Notes under the pieces: generated by a model
Told to the model about the DNA's origin: nothing
The model's input: the letters and a program-made list of their open reading frames with translations, nothing else
Database searches by the model: none
Shown here: piece by piece, positions 34,486-44,628 of the stretch
How positions within the stretch are numbered: position 1 is the first letter of the stretch
How the letters are laid out: every line of letters starts with the position of its first letter
Assembly: GCA_036386415.1 (NCBI GenBank)
Contig: DASVVT010000072.1
Location: forward strand, 5,839 to 69,838
Length of the DNA stretch: 64,000 bases
Direction of reading: 5' to 3'
Source: DASVVT01 sp036386415
Lineage (GTDB): Bacteria; Acidobacteriota; Blastocatellia; Pyrinomonadales; Pyrinomonadaceae
Made by a program: the position numbers and the translations under genes

Positions 34486-36978
34486 GTGGAAGCTGTGGGC
34501 AAACAACGCTACGCACCAACGTACCAGTGGTCGATCATCGCCATTGGCGCAGCCATCGCTGTCTTCTCTATCTCCCGTCTCTCCTTCGATCAATTCAACG
34601 TTCGTTTCTGCATCCTCGCTCTCATCACGATTGGCATCGGCTCGCGCATTACCATTCAGATTCCGCGCGTCGAAGGCCACATCTCTGTCTCCGATACCTT
34701 CGTCTTTCTCGCGATCCTGCTCTTCGGCGGCGAGGCGGCTATCCTGCTGGCGGCGGCTGAAGCGCTCTGCTCCAGCCCACGCTTCAGCAAGAAGAAGATC
34801 ACCTTCTTATTCAACTCAGCCGTCATGGCCTGCTCCACGTTTATCACCATCTGGACGCTGCGCCTCGCGTTCGGGTCGATCATGGATATACACGGTAACT
34901 ATTCCGCCCCATACATCATAGGCATCTGTGTGATGGCGATGGTGCAATACGTGACCAACTCCGGCATGATCTCCATCGGCGCAGCGCTCAAGACGAACCA
35001 ACCGCTCTGGCTCACCTGGCGAAAGCATTTCCTCTGGACTTCGATCACCTATTTCGCGGGAGCCAGCGCCGCAGCCATCATCGCCAAGCTCATCGACACG
35101 GTCGGCTTCTACGCTTTCATCGCCACCACCCCGATCATCGCCATCGTCTATTTCACCTACTGGACTTATCTGAAAAATGTCGAGGCCTCGAAAGCGCAGG
35201 CCGAGCAGGCGGAGCGCCACATGGCAGCGCTCAGAGAGAGCGAAGAACGCTTCCGCAGCGCCTTCGACCATGCCGCCGGAATGGCTATCGTCGCGTCTGA
35301 CGGCCACTGGATCAGGGTCAATCGCTCTTTGTGCGAGATGGTCGGTTATTCCGAGCAGGAGCTGCTCGCCACACACTTTCAGGCCATCACCCACGAAAAC
35401 GATCTCAGCAATATGATGTCTGAGATCAACAAGCTGCTGACGGGACAGACCAAAACTTTTCAGATGGAGCAGCGGTACATACACAAGCAGGGACATGCCG
35501 TGTGGATCCTTTTGAGTGTGACCCTGGTGCGCGACTCCGAGGCCGCTTCCGTCCACCTCATTTTCCAGATTCAGGACATCACAGACCGCAAGCGCGCCGA
35601 AGAGCGGCTGCTGCACGACGCTTTTCATGATGCGCTGACGGGGCTGCCCAACCGCGCTCTCTTCATAGACCACCTGAAACTTTCCGTCGAACGCGCCAAG
35701 CGGCGGCAGGACAGACAGTTCGCCGTTCTCTTCCTCGATTTTGATCGCTTCAAGATCATCAACGACAGTCTCGGCCACATGGTCGGAGACCAGCTTCTGG
35801 TCGGCATCGCACGCCGTCTGGAAGCCTGCCTGCGCCCCGGCGACACGGTTGCGCGCCTCGGCGGCGACGAGTTCACGGTTCTCCTCGAAGACCTCAACGA
35901 CACGAATGAGGCCGTCGAAGTGGCCGAGCGGCTTCAGCAGACCCTCTCGCTGCCCTTCAATCTACAGGGCAGCGAAGTCTTCACCACGGTCAGCATCGGG
36001 ATCGCTCTCTCCACCATCGGATATGATTATGCGGAGGAAGTTCTGCGCGATGCTGACACGGCGATGTATCGTGCCAAGCTCAACGGCAAAGCGCGTCACG
36101 AGTTGTTCGACAAGGCCATGCACGCTTCGGCCATGACGCTGCTTCAGCTCGAAACCGATTTGCGGCGTGCCATCGAGCGTAAAGAGTTCGTCCTTCATTA
36201 CCAGCCCATCGTCGCGTTCGAAACAGGCGTTATTCGCGGCTTCGAGGCGCTGGTACGCTGGCAGCACCCCGAACGCGGCTTCATCTCTCCCGGCGATTTC
36301 ATCCCGATTGCCGAAGAGACCGGCCTCATCATCCCCATCGGACAATGGGTCTTGGAACAGGCTTGCCGCCAGATTCGCAAGTGGCAGGAGCAGTATCCGC
36401 AGCATCCGCCTTTGCAGATCAGCGTCAACCTTTCCGGCAAGCAGTTCACGCAGCCCAACTTGATCGACCAGATCAGGCGCGTCCTGCGTGAAACCGGAAT
36501 TGACCCGCGCAGCCTCAAGCTTGAGATCACCGAGAGCATGATGATGGAGAACATAGACACGGCCATCAACATGCTTGAGCAGCTTCGCATGCTCGGCATC
36601 GAGCTCAGCATGGACGACTTCGGCACGGGCTACTCTTCACTGAGCTACCTGCACCGCTTCCCCATCTCGACCCTGAAGATCGACCGTTCCTTCGTCGGTC
36701 GCATGACGGATAACAACGAGAACTCGGAGATCGTGCGCACCATCGTCATGCTGGCGCGCAATCTGGATATGAACATCGTCGCCGAAGGAGTCGAGACCGA
36801 AAGCCAGATCGCCCTGCTCCGCTCGCTTGAATGTGAATACGGACAGGGCTACTTCTTCTCCAAGCCTGTGGCTGCCGAAGGAGCGGCAAGCCTTCTCTCC
36901 GCCAACCATATTTACCAGATGACGCTTCCAACTCCCCTCGACAGCTATATACAGCACGAGAGCGTATTGGCTGCATAA
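34486..36978 (+). CDS. Membrane-bound PAS-GGDEF-EAL cyclic-di-GMP protein
   Basis: 830 residues from a GTG start. The N-terminal 220 residues form about six or more membrane segments of a MASE-type sensor. A PAS domain (SEERFRSAFDHAAGMAIVAS) spans about 245-370 and ends with DITDRKRAEE. The GGDEF domain has an intact RLGGDEF (459-463) with an RxxD inhibitory site (RPGD 450-453). The EAL domain has EAL at 587-589 and DDFGTGYSSLSYLHRFP, with NLSGKQF, ITESMM and AEGVETE retained. Both diguanylate cyclase and phosphodiesterase activity are possible. Confidence 0.92.
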   Translation: MEAVGKQRYAPTYQWSIIAIGAAIAVFSISRLSFDQFNVRFCILALITIGIGSRITIQIPRVEGHISVSDTFVFLAILLFGGEAAILLAAAEALCSSPRFSKKKITFLFNSAVMACSTFITIWTLRLAFGSIMDIHGNYSAPYIIGICVMAMVQYVTNSGMISIGAALKTNQPLWLTWRKHFLWTSITYFAGASAAAIIAKLIDTVGFYAFIATTPIIAIVYFTYWTYLKNVEASKAQAEQAERHMAALRESEERFRSAFDHAAGMAIVASDGHWIRVNRSLCEMVGYSEQELLATHFQAITHENDLSNMMSEINKLLTGQTKTFQMEQRYIHKQGHAVWILLSVTLVRDSEAASVHLIFQIQDITDRKRAEERLLHDAFHDALTGLPNRALFIDHLKLSVERAKRRQDRQFAVLFLDFDRFKIINDSLGHMVGDQLLVGIARRLEACLRPGDTVARLGGDEFTVLLEDLNDTNEAVEVAERLQQTLSLPFNLQGSEVFTTVSIGIALSTIGYDYAEEVLRDADTAMYRAKLNGKARHELFDKAMHASAMTLLQLETDLRRAIERKEFVLHYQPIVAFETGVIRGFEALVRWQHPERGFISPGDFIPIAEETGLIIPIGQWVLEQACRQIRKWQEQYPQHPPLQISVNLSGKQFTQPNLIDQIRRVLRETGIDPRSLKLEITESMMMENIDTAINMLEQLRMLGIELSMDDFGTGYSSLSYLHRFPISTLKIDRSFVGRMTDNNENSEIVRTIVMLARNLDMNIVAEGVETESQIALLRSLECEYGQGYFFSKPVAAEGAASLLSANHIYQMTLPTPLDSYIQHESVLAA

Positions 36979-37043
36979 AAGGGGGAGTACGGGCGCATCC
37001 CACATTGATGATCTCTTGCGCCCTCACCCGAAAGAGTTTCTGC

Positions 37044-37637
37044 ATGGTATACGAGATAGAGACCGCACGCCTTTATCTTCGTCAGTTCAAAGCTGGCGAT
37101 CTGGACGACCTGCATCCCATCTTTAACGATGCGGATGTCGTCAGATACCTGAAAGCGGATCTACCCGTATCAAGGGAAGAGACAGAGCGCGCCCTGCTCA
37201 GCATCATCCAGCACTGGGAACGGCACGGCTTCGGCAGGTGGGCTGTCATAGACAAAGAGGCGGGCGGGCTGATCGGCTACGGCGGTCTGCGAAATCTACA
37301 AGGGACGCCTGAGCTGGTCTACCTGCTCGACAAGGCTTTCTGGGGAAGGGGTCTGGCGACGGAGCTAGCCAGGGCATGTCTCAAGTGGGGCTTCGAGAAT
37401 CTCTCCTGTGAGCGCATCGTCGCCATCACTCGCCCTGAACATACAGCCTCGCGCCGCATCATGGAAAAGATCGGCATGACCTACGAGAAGGACACCTGCT
37501 ACCTTGACATAAATGTCGTGCAGTACACCATCTCTCGCACGTCCTATCCGTCCCTCTGTATTCTCAACCAGATTCCCTTCTCATGTGTCGCAGAGACAGC
37601 ACCGCCGGACGCAGACCCACGGCGCACAGGGTATTAA
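37044..37637 (+). CDS. GNAT-family N-acetyltransferase
   Basis: 197 residues from the ATG at 37044; the frame opens 13 codons earlier without similarity. IETARLYLRQFKAGDLDDL is the typical RimJ/RimL-like opening. ELVYLLDKAFWGRGLATELA carries the acetyl-CoA-binding R/Q-x-x-G-x-G/A loop, and NLSCERIVAITRPEHTASRR plus IMEKIGMTYEKD complete the fold. It may acetylate a protein N-terminus or small amine. The last 30 residues extend past the domain without similarity. Confidence 0.88.
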   Translation: MVYEIETARLYLRQFKAGDLDDLHPIFNDADVVRYLKADLPVSREETERALLSIIQHWERHGFGRWAVIDKEAGGLIGYGGLRNLQGTPELVYLLDKAFWGRGLATELARACLKWGFENLSCERIVAITRPEHTASRRIMEKIGMTYEKDTCYLDINVVQYTISRTSYPSLCILNQIPFSCVAETAPPDADPRRTGY

Positions 37638-37959
37638 TGAAAGCTTGATGCCCGGCTCTCTTCTGTCCAGTACCGTTTCAAATAGAAGTAGAGGGCGACG
37701 AAGAGATAGCTCACTCCAAAGTTACGAAGGAAACCGCAGAGGGCGCAGAGACTAAATTTCTCTGCGCCCTCTGCGGTTTCCCTGTGTTGAATAAGATACG
37801 CCGCCCGCTCAAGCTGACCCTCATCCGAAATCCGTTGACATATCTTCAGATGGGGATTTATCTTGTGAATCAACTTCGGTCGTCGATATAAATGGTTGTG
37901 TAGCTGGTAGTAGACTCTATTCCCCTGACCGTCTCCCCCATCTGCAATGTTCTACTCAA
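37638..37959. other. Intergenic region with family A repeat
   Basis: 322 bases between the GNAT gene and the P-domain protein. It holds the family A hairpin at 37731-37780 and no gene. The last 40 bases form the leader of the next gene. Confidence 0.4.
37731..37780. repeat. Family A hairpin repeat, copy 5
   Basis: gaaaccgcagagggcgcaga pairs with tctgcgccctctgcggtttc around a loop of about 10 bases, a near-perfect 20-base stem. This is the agag/ctct subtype also seen near 61.1 and 61.9 kb. Confidence 0.85.
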
Positions 37960-40776
37960 GTGAGAGCAATGAAGAGAAGCCCTCGTCGCTACCGGTCATA
38001 CCTAACAGTTCTAGTAGTGTGTGTGCTTCTGAGCGCAGGCTATTTGACCCATGCGCAGAAGCAAGAAGGACAGGCATCTGAGGCGCCAGAACTCGTCGAG
38101 CGTGTCCAGAGCGGCGTCGATGCCGCGACGCAAACCTCAGGGGTGCGCGGCGGTTCCGTCCGTTCAGTGGTGGTCAATTTCGCCAAGTTAGCCAGGCTGG
38201 AATCTTTCCGTGGCCTTCCACAGAGCGAACCCAAAGCTATCAGAGAGCCGCTGCCCGGCCCCCTGCCACGGCACACTCCGGAGCGCGCGACGCCGAGTTT
38301 CAGCGAGCCGGAAGCTTTTAGTGCGACCCCGAATGCTCCACAGGTCGCCTCTCCGGCTCCGGCTTCGAGTTTCAAAGCGCTTGAGGATAATGGGACGAGC
38401 GTTCCTCCCGACACGAACGGAGCCGTCGGCCCATACCATTTGATGGTCACGCACAATACTCAGCTACGCATTCAGACGAAGACGGGCGGCCATTTGAGCA
38501 CCGTCACCCTCAACGAGTTCTGGTCGGGACTCGGCGCGTCCATCACGTTCGACCCCAGGGTGCTCTACGACCCTTACGGCAAGCGCTGGATGATCACTGC
38601 CGTCGCCGATTATGACTCGCCCAACGCAGCCGTCCTAATCGGCGTCTCTCAGACGAGCGATCCGACTGGCTTGTGGAAGCTCTACAAGGTGGACGTAGAC
38701 TCTCGCAACACTGCCTGGGCGGACTACCCGAGTCTGGGGTTCAATAAGAACTGGATCGTCGTCACCGTCAACATGTTCACCAACTTCGAAAGAAGCTTCA
38801 AGCAAACACAGATCTACGCCTTCAATAAAGCTAATCTGTATGCCTTTGGCGCATCGGCCAGCCACACACTGTTTGAAGAACCGAACGGCTTTACGATGGT
38901 TCCCGCCGCCACCTATCACACTACACTCGCCGCTCTATATATGGTCGAAGAGTGGGACGGCGGCTCGCAACTGAGAATCAGCAGCCTCACGGGAACTGCC
39001 AGCGCGCCCGCGTACAGTACAGCCCATAGCTTTCCCACCAGCTCCGACATCTGGGGCTCAAGTCCATGGAGCAGAGCCGATCTACTGCCCCAGCTCAGCT
39101 CGAATAAGCTGATTCAGGCCAACGACTCGCGCATTCAAAATGTAGTCTATCGCAATGATTCGCTCTGGTGCGCGCAGACCATTTTTCTCACGCGTCAAAC
39201 GCGGGATCGTAGCGCCATCCAGTGGTGGCAACTCTCTCCAACTGGCTCCGTCCAGCAAAGAGGGCGCATTGAGGATGAGACCGGCCAAACGTTATACGCC
39301 TACCCATCCATCGCAGTTAACAGAAACAGAGACGTGCTGATCGGCTTTTCGCGCTTCTCCGCGCAGCAGTATGTCAGTGCCAATTATGCTTTTCGTGCCG
39401 CGACCGATCCGCCGAACACGCTGCGCTCGGATGTCGTGCTTAAAGGCGGGAGCGCCCCTTACTATAAAACTCTGACCGGGACGGTAAACCGCTGGGGTGA
39501 CTACAGCAGTACGGTCGTAGACCCCTCGAATGATCTGGACATGTGGACTCTTCAGGAGTATGCCGCGCCCGTTTCAGGAGGCACGAGCCGCTGGGGCACC
39601 TGGTGGGGACGCATCGCTCTGGGATCGTCTCCGCCGACTCCTGACATACTGCTCGATACGGTGACGGCCACGGATACGGGAAGCGATACGGACACAGTGA
39701 TCGAGCCCGGCGAGGGCGCGACGCTCCAGGTCAAGCTACGCAACACAGGTTCGGCCACCGCGACAGCCGTGAGCGGGAAATTAACGACCACAACACAGGG
39801 CGTCACCATCACGTCGGACACTTCCAGCTATCCAAACCTCGCGGCGACATCGGGAGCGGGAACGAACGCCACGCCTTTTGCCTTCAAAGTGGCATCCACT
39901 GTGCGTTGCGGTCAGCTTCTCTCCTTCACCCTGACGGTGACGTATAGCGGCGGCAGTAGCCCGCGCACCTTAAAATTTACCGTCCCGACAGGAAATCGCG
40001 GCACGGCCACCGTTGAGAAGCCTCGCTCCGGGACGCCCGTCAAGATTGGCGAGCCTGCCACGGAGTCTGATCCTCCGGTCAGGACTCAGGTCAGGCTTGC
40101 GGTCAGCGGCGGGACAGGTAATATCTCTGATCTCAACTTCAAGATCGGCGGAACCCAGTGCACAGCCGCCGCCGGGGCGACGACCGTCGGCCTAGACCAT
40201 ACGCGGGTCGGCGACCTGTCCATCAGGCTCACCTCTCCGCAGGGCACGGTTGTTAATCTGATGAGTCGGCCAGGCGGCGCAAGCAATCCGGGTAATAACT
40301 TCTGCAACATGGTGCTGGACGACGACACCACTAATCCCTCTATTCAGAGCATCCCGTCAACAGGTGCTGGTGCGCCCTACAGCAACACCTACAAGCCTGC
40401 CAACCCGCTCTCTGTCTTCGACGGTCAGAACCCGAACGGGACATGGACTCTGACGGTCACGGACAGCGTGCATGGAGAGACCGGCTACGTGCGGGCGTTC
40501 TCATTAATCATCACTCCCTGCGTGTGCTCTACGACGACTGCCGCGCTCGGAGCACCCGTCGAGATCAGAAGCGACGCCGCGCTGGCAAGCCTGAGCACGG
40601 ATGAGACAACTTCCGCGCGCGACTTTTCTGAACAGGGCGACCTGATACGGAAGCCGTATTTGGCGGCGCTCTTTGCGGGCACAGAAACGACACCCATCCA
40701 CATTGAGGGTGCGCTATTGCGTGCGGCCTTAGTGTCGAATCAGAACGATGATCTGCGCTCTCGGCTGGCTAGGTAA
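37960..40776 (+). CDS. Secreted protein with C-terminal P-domain
   Basis: 938 residues. An N-terminal signal sequence is anchored by a basic MKRSPRRYRSYLTVLVVCVL. A central region begins with DNGTSVPPDTNGAVGPYHLM and carries ITFDPRVLYDPYGKRWMITA, a pattern common in large secreted proteins of this type. A beta-domain of the NEW3/CARDB kind follows (IEPGEGATLQVKLRNTGSA, about 590). A proprotein-convertase P-domain is at about 705-855 (LDHTRVGDLSIRLTSPQG and FDGQNPNGTWTLTVTDS). P-domains in bacteria usually sit on secreted enzymes or surface proteins; no catalytic domain is seen here. Confidence 0.8.
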   Translation: MRAMKRSPRRYRSYLTVLVVCVLLSAGYLTHAQKQEGQASEAPELVERVQSGVDAATQTSGVRGGSVRSVVVNFAKLARLESFRGLPQSEPKAIREPLPGPLPRHTPERATPSFSEPEAFSATPNAPQVASPAPASSFKALEDNGTSVPPDTNGAVGPYHLMVTHNTQLRIQTKTGGHLSTVTLNEFWSGLGASITFDPRVLYDPYGKRWMITAVADYDSPNAAVLIGVSQTSDPTGLWKLYKVDVDSRNTAWADYPSLGFNKNWIVVTVNMFTNFERSFKQTQIYAFNKANLYAFGASASHTLFEEPNGFTMVPAATYHTTLAALYMVEEWDGGSQLRISSLTGTASAPAYSTAHSFPTSSDIWGSSPWSRADLLPQLSSNKLIQANDSRIQNVVYRNDSLWCAQTIFLTRQTRDRSAIQWWQLSPTGSVQQRGRIEDETGQTLYAYPSIAVNRNRDVLIGFSRFSAQQYVSANYAFRAATDPPNTLRSDVVLKGGSAPYYKTLTGTVNRWGDYSSTVVDPSNDLDMWTLQEYAAPVSGGTSRWGTWWGRIALGSSPPTPDILLDTVTATDTGSDTDTVIEPGEGATLQVKLRNTGSATATAVSGKLTTTTQGVTITSDTSSYPNLAATSGAGTNATPFAFKVASTVRCGQLLSFTLTVTYSGGSSPRTLKFTVPTGNRGTATVEKPRSGTPVKIGEPATESDPPVRTQVRLAVSGGTGNISDLNFKIGGTQCTAAAGATTVGLDHTRVGDLSIRLTSPQGTVVNLMSRPGGASNPGNNFCNMVLDDDTTNPSIQSIPSTGAGAPYSNTYKPANPLSVFDGQNPNGTWTLTVTDSVHGETGYVRAFSLIITPCVCSTTTAALGAPVEIRSDAALASLSTDETTSARDFSEQGDLIRKPYLAALFAGTETTPIHIEGALLRAALVSNQNDDLRSRLAR

Positions 40777-41214
40777 AGAGGCGCTCAAGCGTGTATGTAC
40801 GAGTTTCCAAGCCGAGTCAAAATTAAGACGTTCATCCCAAAATCCACGGTTGGGTAATCTCCCTTTAACGGCGAGGAAAATTCCCCAGAGAGAGCCGCCA
40901 AGTTGCATACTCACTTCGCACGCCTACTTTCTTCGCACCCGCGCAAAGAGCCTGTATCTACCTGATAAACGTTGCCGTCAAGCCTCACGCTTTACTCGGC
41001 TGCGAATGAAGTATGCATTCGGTGGCACTCAACTCCATTTATAGATAAAGCAATATCGCGTTATTCCCTCTATTTACTGCCCTTTCCGCGCAGTAATCCT
41101 CGCTCCTCGAATGGCACAACAGTTGTTATATCAACTCGTAGCCAATCCCTGTAACCAGTGGGACGGGGGAGGCCACACGGATGACGAGGCGCACCGGTTT
41201 TCAAGAGGAGAGAC
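40777..41214. other. Intergenic region
   Basis: About 440 bases with no recognised gene, repeat or terminator. The last part leads into a small open frame at 41215. Confidence 0.35.
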
Positions 41215-41376
41215 ATGCAAACAGCGGGTCTTCAAAGTGTAATTCAGAGATTGCAGAGACGCATTCATGGCCGCCCGGACCATGCAACTTCTGCACCGGC
41301 TCACGCGTCTTATCTTATTGAAATATATGACACTTTACTCAATGTAGCGGCAGCCCGCAGGCCCCCTTTTCGCTAA
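41215..41376 (+). CDS. Possible small protein of 53 residues
   Basis: An ATG with AGAGGAG 4 bases upstream opens a 53-codon frame ending in TAA. The product is basic and helical in its first half (LQSVIQRLQRRIHGRPDH) and then has SYLIEIYDTLLNVAAA. No family is recognised. It ends 23 bases before the large adhesin-like gene, so it could be a co-transcribed small protein or a leader. The ribosome binding site is its main support. Confidence 0.35.
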   Translation: MQTAGLQSVIQRLQRRIHGRPDHATSAPAHASYLIEIYDTLLNVAAARRPPFR

Positions 41377-41399
41377 ACTTAACAAATCGTACAAGCATC

Positions 41400-44300
41400 A
41401 TGAATAAGATAGGATCGAATAAACAGCCTTTAGCTTTGCGCGCCTTTAACCTGCCTGCGCCGGTTGGCATCTTGCGCCGCGTCTTCACACTCTCTCTCTT
41501 GATTCTCCTGAGCCTGGGCGGCGGCGCTGCGCTGCTCTCGAACGTAAGCGCGGCCAACATGCAGGCTGAGCCATCCGTCATCAACGAGCCGCCCATCGCA
41601 CCGCACTCGATTATCGTCTTTCCGGCGCGCGATTTTGTCTCTGTCAGCGGTTATGATCCGGCGCAGGGGACTTTGGACATCAGCGTGCTGCGCCGCGACA
41701 CTACGGGCGGAGGCACGGGTTACGTTGTCGTCAGCACGGCGCACAACCAGCAACCGTCCGAGGAGGGCGTCGTCGAAGTCAATCATCCCGGCGGCGGATG
41801 CTGGGAGACCGTCACGCCGGACATACGCCCCGGCGACATCGTTCGTGTGACGAATGCTCTGGGAGTTGCAGATCAGACGACCGTGGCTAATGTGACCGCA
41901 GAGCGCCCCGTCCGTGTGAACACGACGACCGTGTTGGTTCATGGCACGGCGCAGGACGCTGCGGGGCTCCCGCTGCCTTTGGACCAGCTTGAGCAGCGAC
42001 TGGTCAACCCGGATCGCTTCAGCAACGGCAAGCGCACCCTTCGCGCCCCAGGCGACGGCACGATCACGTATGACGCGCCGGGCTCGACTAACTGGACGGC
42101 CACCTACACAAACTTGAGCGGGGCGAACGTGACGAAGGCTCTGGCCGCAGAGTCTCGTATTCTGTGGCTCGGAAGAGACGCGGGCGCGGCAACCGAGCTG
42201 ACCATCTTCGAGACTGGCAATGACGTTTTCGGCGGGCCGCAAGCTCCCTGCAACGCTCCCTCAGAGAACGGCACGCAAGGGCCTGCCCCCGGCCCCGGCC
42301 CTGTGCCAACGGCTCCGTCCTACACGCAGTTGCGCGAGCACCCGGTCGCGCCGCACAGCATCAGCGTGTTTCCCGAACGTGACTTTGTTTCCGTAGAGGG
42401 TTATGACCCCACACAGACCGTCACCATCAACGTGCTTCGTAAGGTCGTCACGAACAACGGCACGACCCCCGTCACGACTTATGAGACAGTCGGCGCGGCG
42501 CAGAATCTGACCCCTGATGATGCCGGGCTCGTCGAAGTCAATCATCCGGGCGGGGCTTGCTGGGAAGGACAGACGCCGGACATACGCCCCGGCGACATCA
42601 TTCGTGTGACGACTTCGGCAGGCGTCGCAGACCAGACGACGGTCGCGGACGTTACCGGCGAACGCCCGATCAAGATCAATCCTTTCACAGTCGAAGTTCA
42701 TGGGAGCGCGCAGGACGCGCAAGGCAATCCGCTGCCGCTCGACCAGCTTGAGCATCGGCTTTTAAATCCCAATCAGTTCAGCAACGACAGGCGTACGCTG
42801 CGCGCCCCGGGCGATGGAATGATCACGTATGACGCGCCCGGTTCAATCAACTGGACGGCCACGTACACAAACCTGATCCCTGCGGATGTCGCGAAAGCGG
42901 TTGCTTCCGAATCGCTCGCCATGTGGCTGGGCGTTGATCCGTTGGCCGAGATTGAATCCACTATTTACGAGGTCGGCAACGAGGTCTTTCCCGGAGCGCA
43001 AGCCCCCTGCACGACCGTCTTCGAGCCGAGGCTGTCTGTGACAGCCAATCCGAAGACCGGCCTGCGCAACGCTCCCGTCACGGTCACGCTCACGGCTTCA
43101 GAGCCCGAAGCCGTCATTTACTACACGACGGATGGAAGTCATCCGACCACTTTCAGCACGAAGTATTTCGGGACGATTAACCTGGATGCGCCGACGACTC
43201 TGAAATTCATGGCGACAGACAAGGCGAGCACCGGTCTTACTTCGCAGGTCTTCATGGAGACCTACATCATAGACACTGTAGCCCCTGCCAAGCCTGCTGC
43301 GCCCGATCTGGACGCGGCGAGCGACACGGGCGATTCAGACACGGACAACGTGACACGCAGCAAGGCGCCCACCTTCAACGGCAGCGCCGAAGCAGGCTCA
43401 ACGGTCAAGCTCTTCATAGACGACGTGCAGAAAGGGAGCGGCATCGCTGACGCGAGCGGCGCTTACCGCATCAGGTCGGCTTCGCTCAATGACGGTCTGC
43501 ATAGCGCGACGGTAATAGCGACGGACTTCGCCGGTAACGCCAGCGCGGAATCCGCTGCGCTCAGCCTGACCGTCGATGCGGTTGTGCCCGCCGTTCCTTC
43601 CACGCCCGATCTGCTGGCGACGACCGACACGGGCTTTTCCAACGCGGATAACTACACGAAGGACAGCACTCCTACGTTACGCGGGACTGCCGAAGCGCGC
43701 TCAACCGTCAAGCTCTTCTTTGGCGCTGTGGAAAAAGGGAGCGTTACGGCTACAAGCAGCGGCGTCTACCAGATTGTGACGGGCGCTCTGGCCGACGGCG
43801 TCTATTCCGTGCGCGCGAAAGCCATTGATCCGGCGGGCAACGAGAGCACGGCTTCGGCGACACTCACACTGACCGTCGATACTGCCAACCGTGGAGTGCT
43901 TGCCAATCCCAAAGGCGGTCTCTACGGCGAGTCCGTCTCCGTCTCTCTCTCAGGCGAGCCGGGCGCGCGCATCTACTTCACTCAGAACGGAACCAATCCG
44001 AACACGTCCAGCCCGCGCTATACTGCGGCGATCAACATCACGACGACGCGAACGCTGAAGTTCATGTCCGTCGATCAGGCGGGCAACCAGTCTGTCATCT
44101 CGACTGAGACTTACACGCTGGCCGCGCCTGCTGCTCCGACGGGTCTCGTCGCGAGCAGCCCGACGCAAGGCCAGGTCGCCCTGCGTTGGGTCGATAACTC
44201 AACCAACGAAGCGAGCTTCCGCATAGAGCGTTCGACCAATGCGACCACGGGCTTCGCGCAGGTCGGCACAGTCAACGCCAACACCATCACCTACAGAGAT

Positions 44301-44402
44301 GTAACGGGCGCAAGAGGGACGACCTACTTCTATCGCATACGCGCCGTCAATAGCATTGGCGTTTCCAATAACTCGAATACGGTGAGCGTTCGCGTCAAGT
44401 AG
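41400..44402 (+). CDS. Large secreted repeat protein (chitobiase-C-like, Ig-like, FN3)
   Basis: 1000 residues with an N-terminal hydrophobic segment (LSLLILLSLGGGAALLSNVSA). Residues about 65-290 and 315-545 are two copies of one unit (HSIxVFPxRDFVSVxGYDP; EVNHPGGxCWE; IRPGDIxRVT). A chitobiase-C-like domain follows (VIYYTTDGSHPTTFSTKY, about 580). Two Ig-like repeats with APTFNGSAEAGSTVKLF and TPTLRGTAEARSTVKLF come next, then a second chitobiase-C-like domain (RIYFTQNGTNPNTSSP) and a C-terminal fibronectin type III domain (NEASFRIERSTNATTGFAQV). It looks like an extracellular adhesin or matrix protein. No catalytic site is seen. Confidence 0.82.
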   Translation: MNKIGSNKQPLALRAFNLPAPVGILRRVFTLSLLILLSLGGGAALLSNVSAANMQAEPSVINEPPIAPHSIIVFPARDFVSVSGYDPAQGTLDISVLRRDTTGGGTGYVVVSTAHNQQPSEEGVVEVNHPGGGCWETVTPDIRPGDIVRVTNALGVADQTTVANVTAERPVRVNTTTVLVHGTAQDAAGLPLPLDQLEQRLVNPDRFSNGKRTLRAPGDGTITYDAPGSTNWTATYTNLSGANVTKALAAESRILWLGRDAGAATELTIFETGNDVFGGPQAPCNAPSENGTQGPAPGPGPVPTAPSYTQLREHPVAPHSISVFPERDFVSVEGYDPTQTVTINVLRKVVTNNGTTPVTTYETVGAAQNLTPDDAGLVEVNHPGGACWEGQTPDIRPGDIIRVTTSAGVADQTTVADVTGERPIKINPFTVEVHGSAQDAQGNPLPLDQLEHRLLNPNQFSNDRRTLRAPGDGMITYDAPGSINWTATYTNLIPADVAKAVASESLAMWLGVDPLAEIESTIYEVGNEVFPGAQAPCTTVFEPRLSVTANPKTGLRNAPVTVTLTASEPEAVIYYTTDGSHPTTFSTKYFGTINLDAPTTLKFMATDKASTGLTSQVFMETYIIDTVAPAKPAAPDLDAASDTGDSDTDNVTRSKAPTFNGSAEAGSTVKLFIDDVQKGSGIADASGAYRIRSASLNDGLHSATVIATDFAGNASAESAALSLTVDAVVPAVPSTPDLLATTDTGFSNADNYTKDSTPTLRGTAEARSTVKLFFGAVEKGSVTATSSGVYQIVTGALADGVYSVRAKAIDPAGNESTASATLTLTVDTANRGVLANPKGGLYGESVSVSLSGEPGARIYFTQNGTNPNTSSPRYTAAINITTTRTLKFMSVDQAGNQSVISTETYTLAAPAAPTGLVASSPTQGQVALRWVDNSTNEASFRIERSTNATTGFAQVGTVNANTITYRDVTGARGTTYFYRIRAVNSIGVSNNSNTVSVRVK

Positions 44403-44417
44403 CAAGCAATAAGGAAG

Positions 44418-44628
44418 CAAAGCGCCGGAGGCGCGACATACCAGTAGCCCACGACGCCAGTCGTGGGTAGATGTTAGATAAACAAACCGGAGCCCCTGGA
44501 AGCGGCGGCATAATTCTCAAGTTGAAGATTATGCCGCCCCTCCAGGGGCTTCGACTCCTTTGTCTGACTGTTTCCCACTCCTCTAGTCTTGGGCTACTAA
44601 TATACCGCCCCTACCGGGGCTGTTTCAG
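44418..44628. repeat. Family B palindromic element, copy 2
   Basis: Starts agcgccggaggcgcgacata and ends ccgcccctaccggggctgttt, with tagcccacgacgccagtcg near the left end and tagtcttgggctacta near the right. An inner pair surrounds ggcggcataattctcaagtt and its near complement. The right end runs into the stop codon region of the STELLO-like gene. Confidence 0.85.

Noticed and set aside
34816..35778. 320-codon frame antisense to the GGDEF/EAL gene
   Set aside because: The plus-strand gene has complete, ordered domains and catalytic motifs; the antisense product has no recognisable feature.
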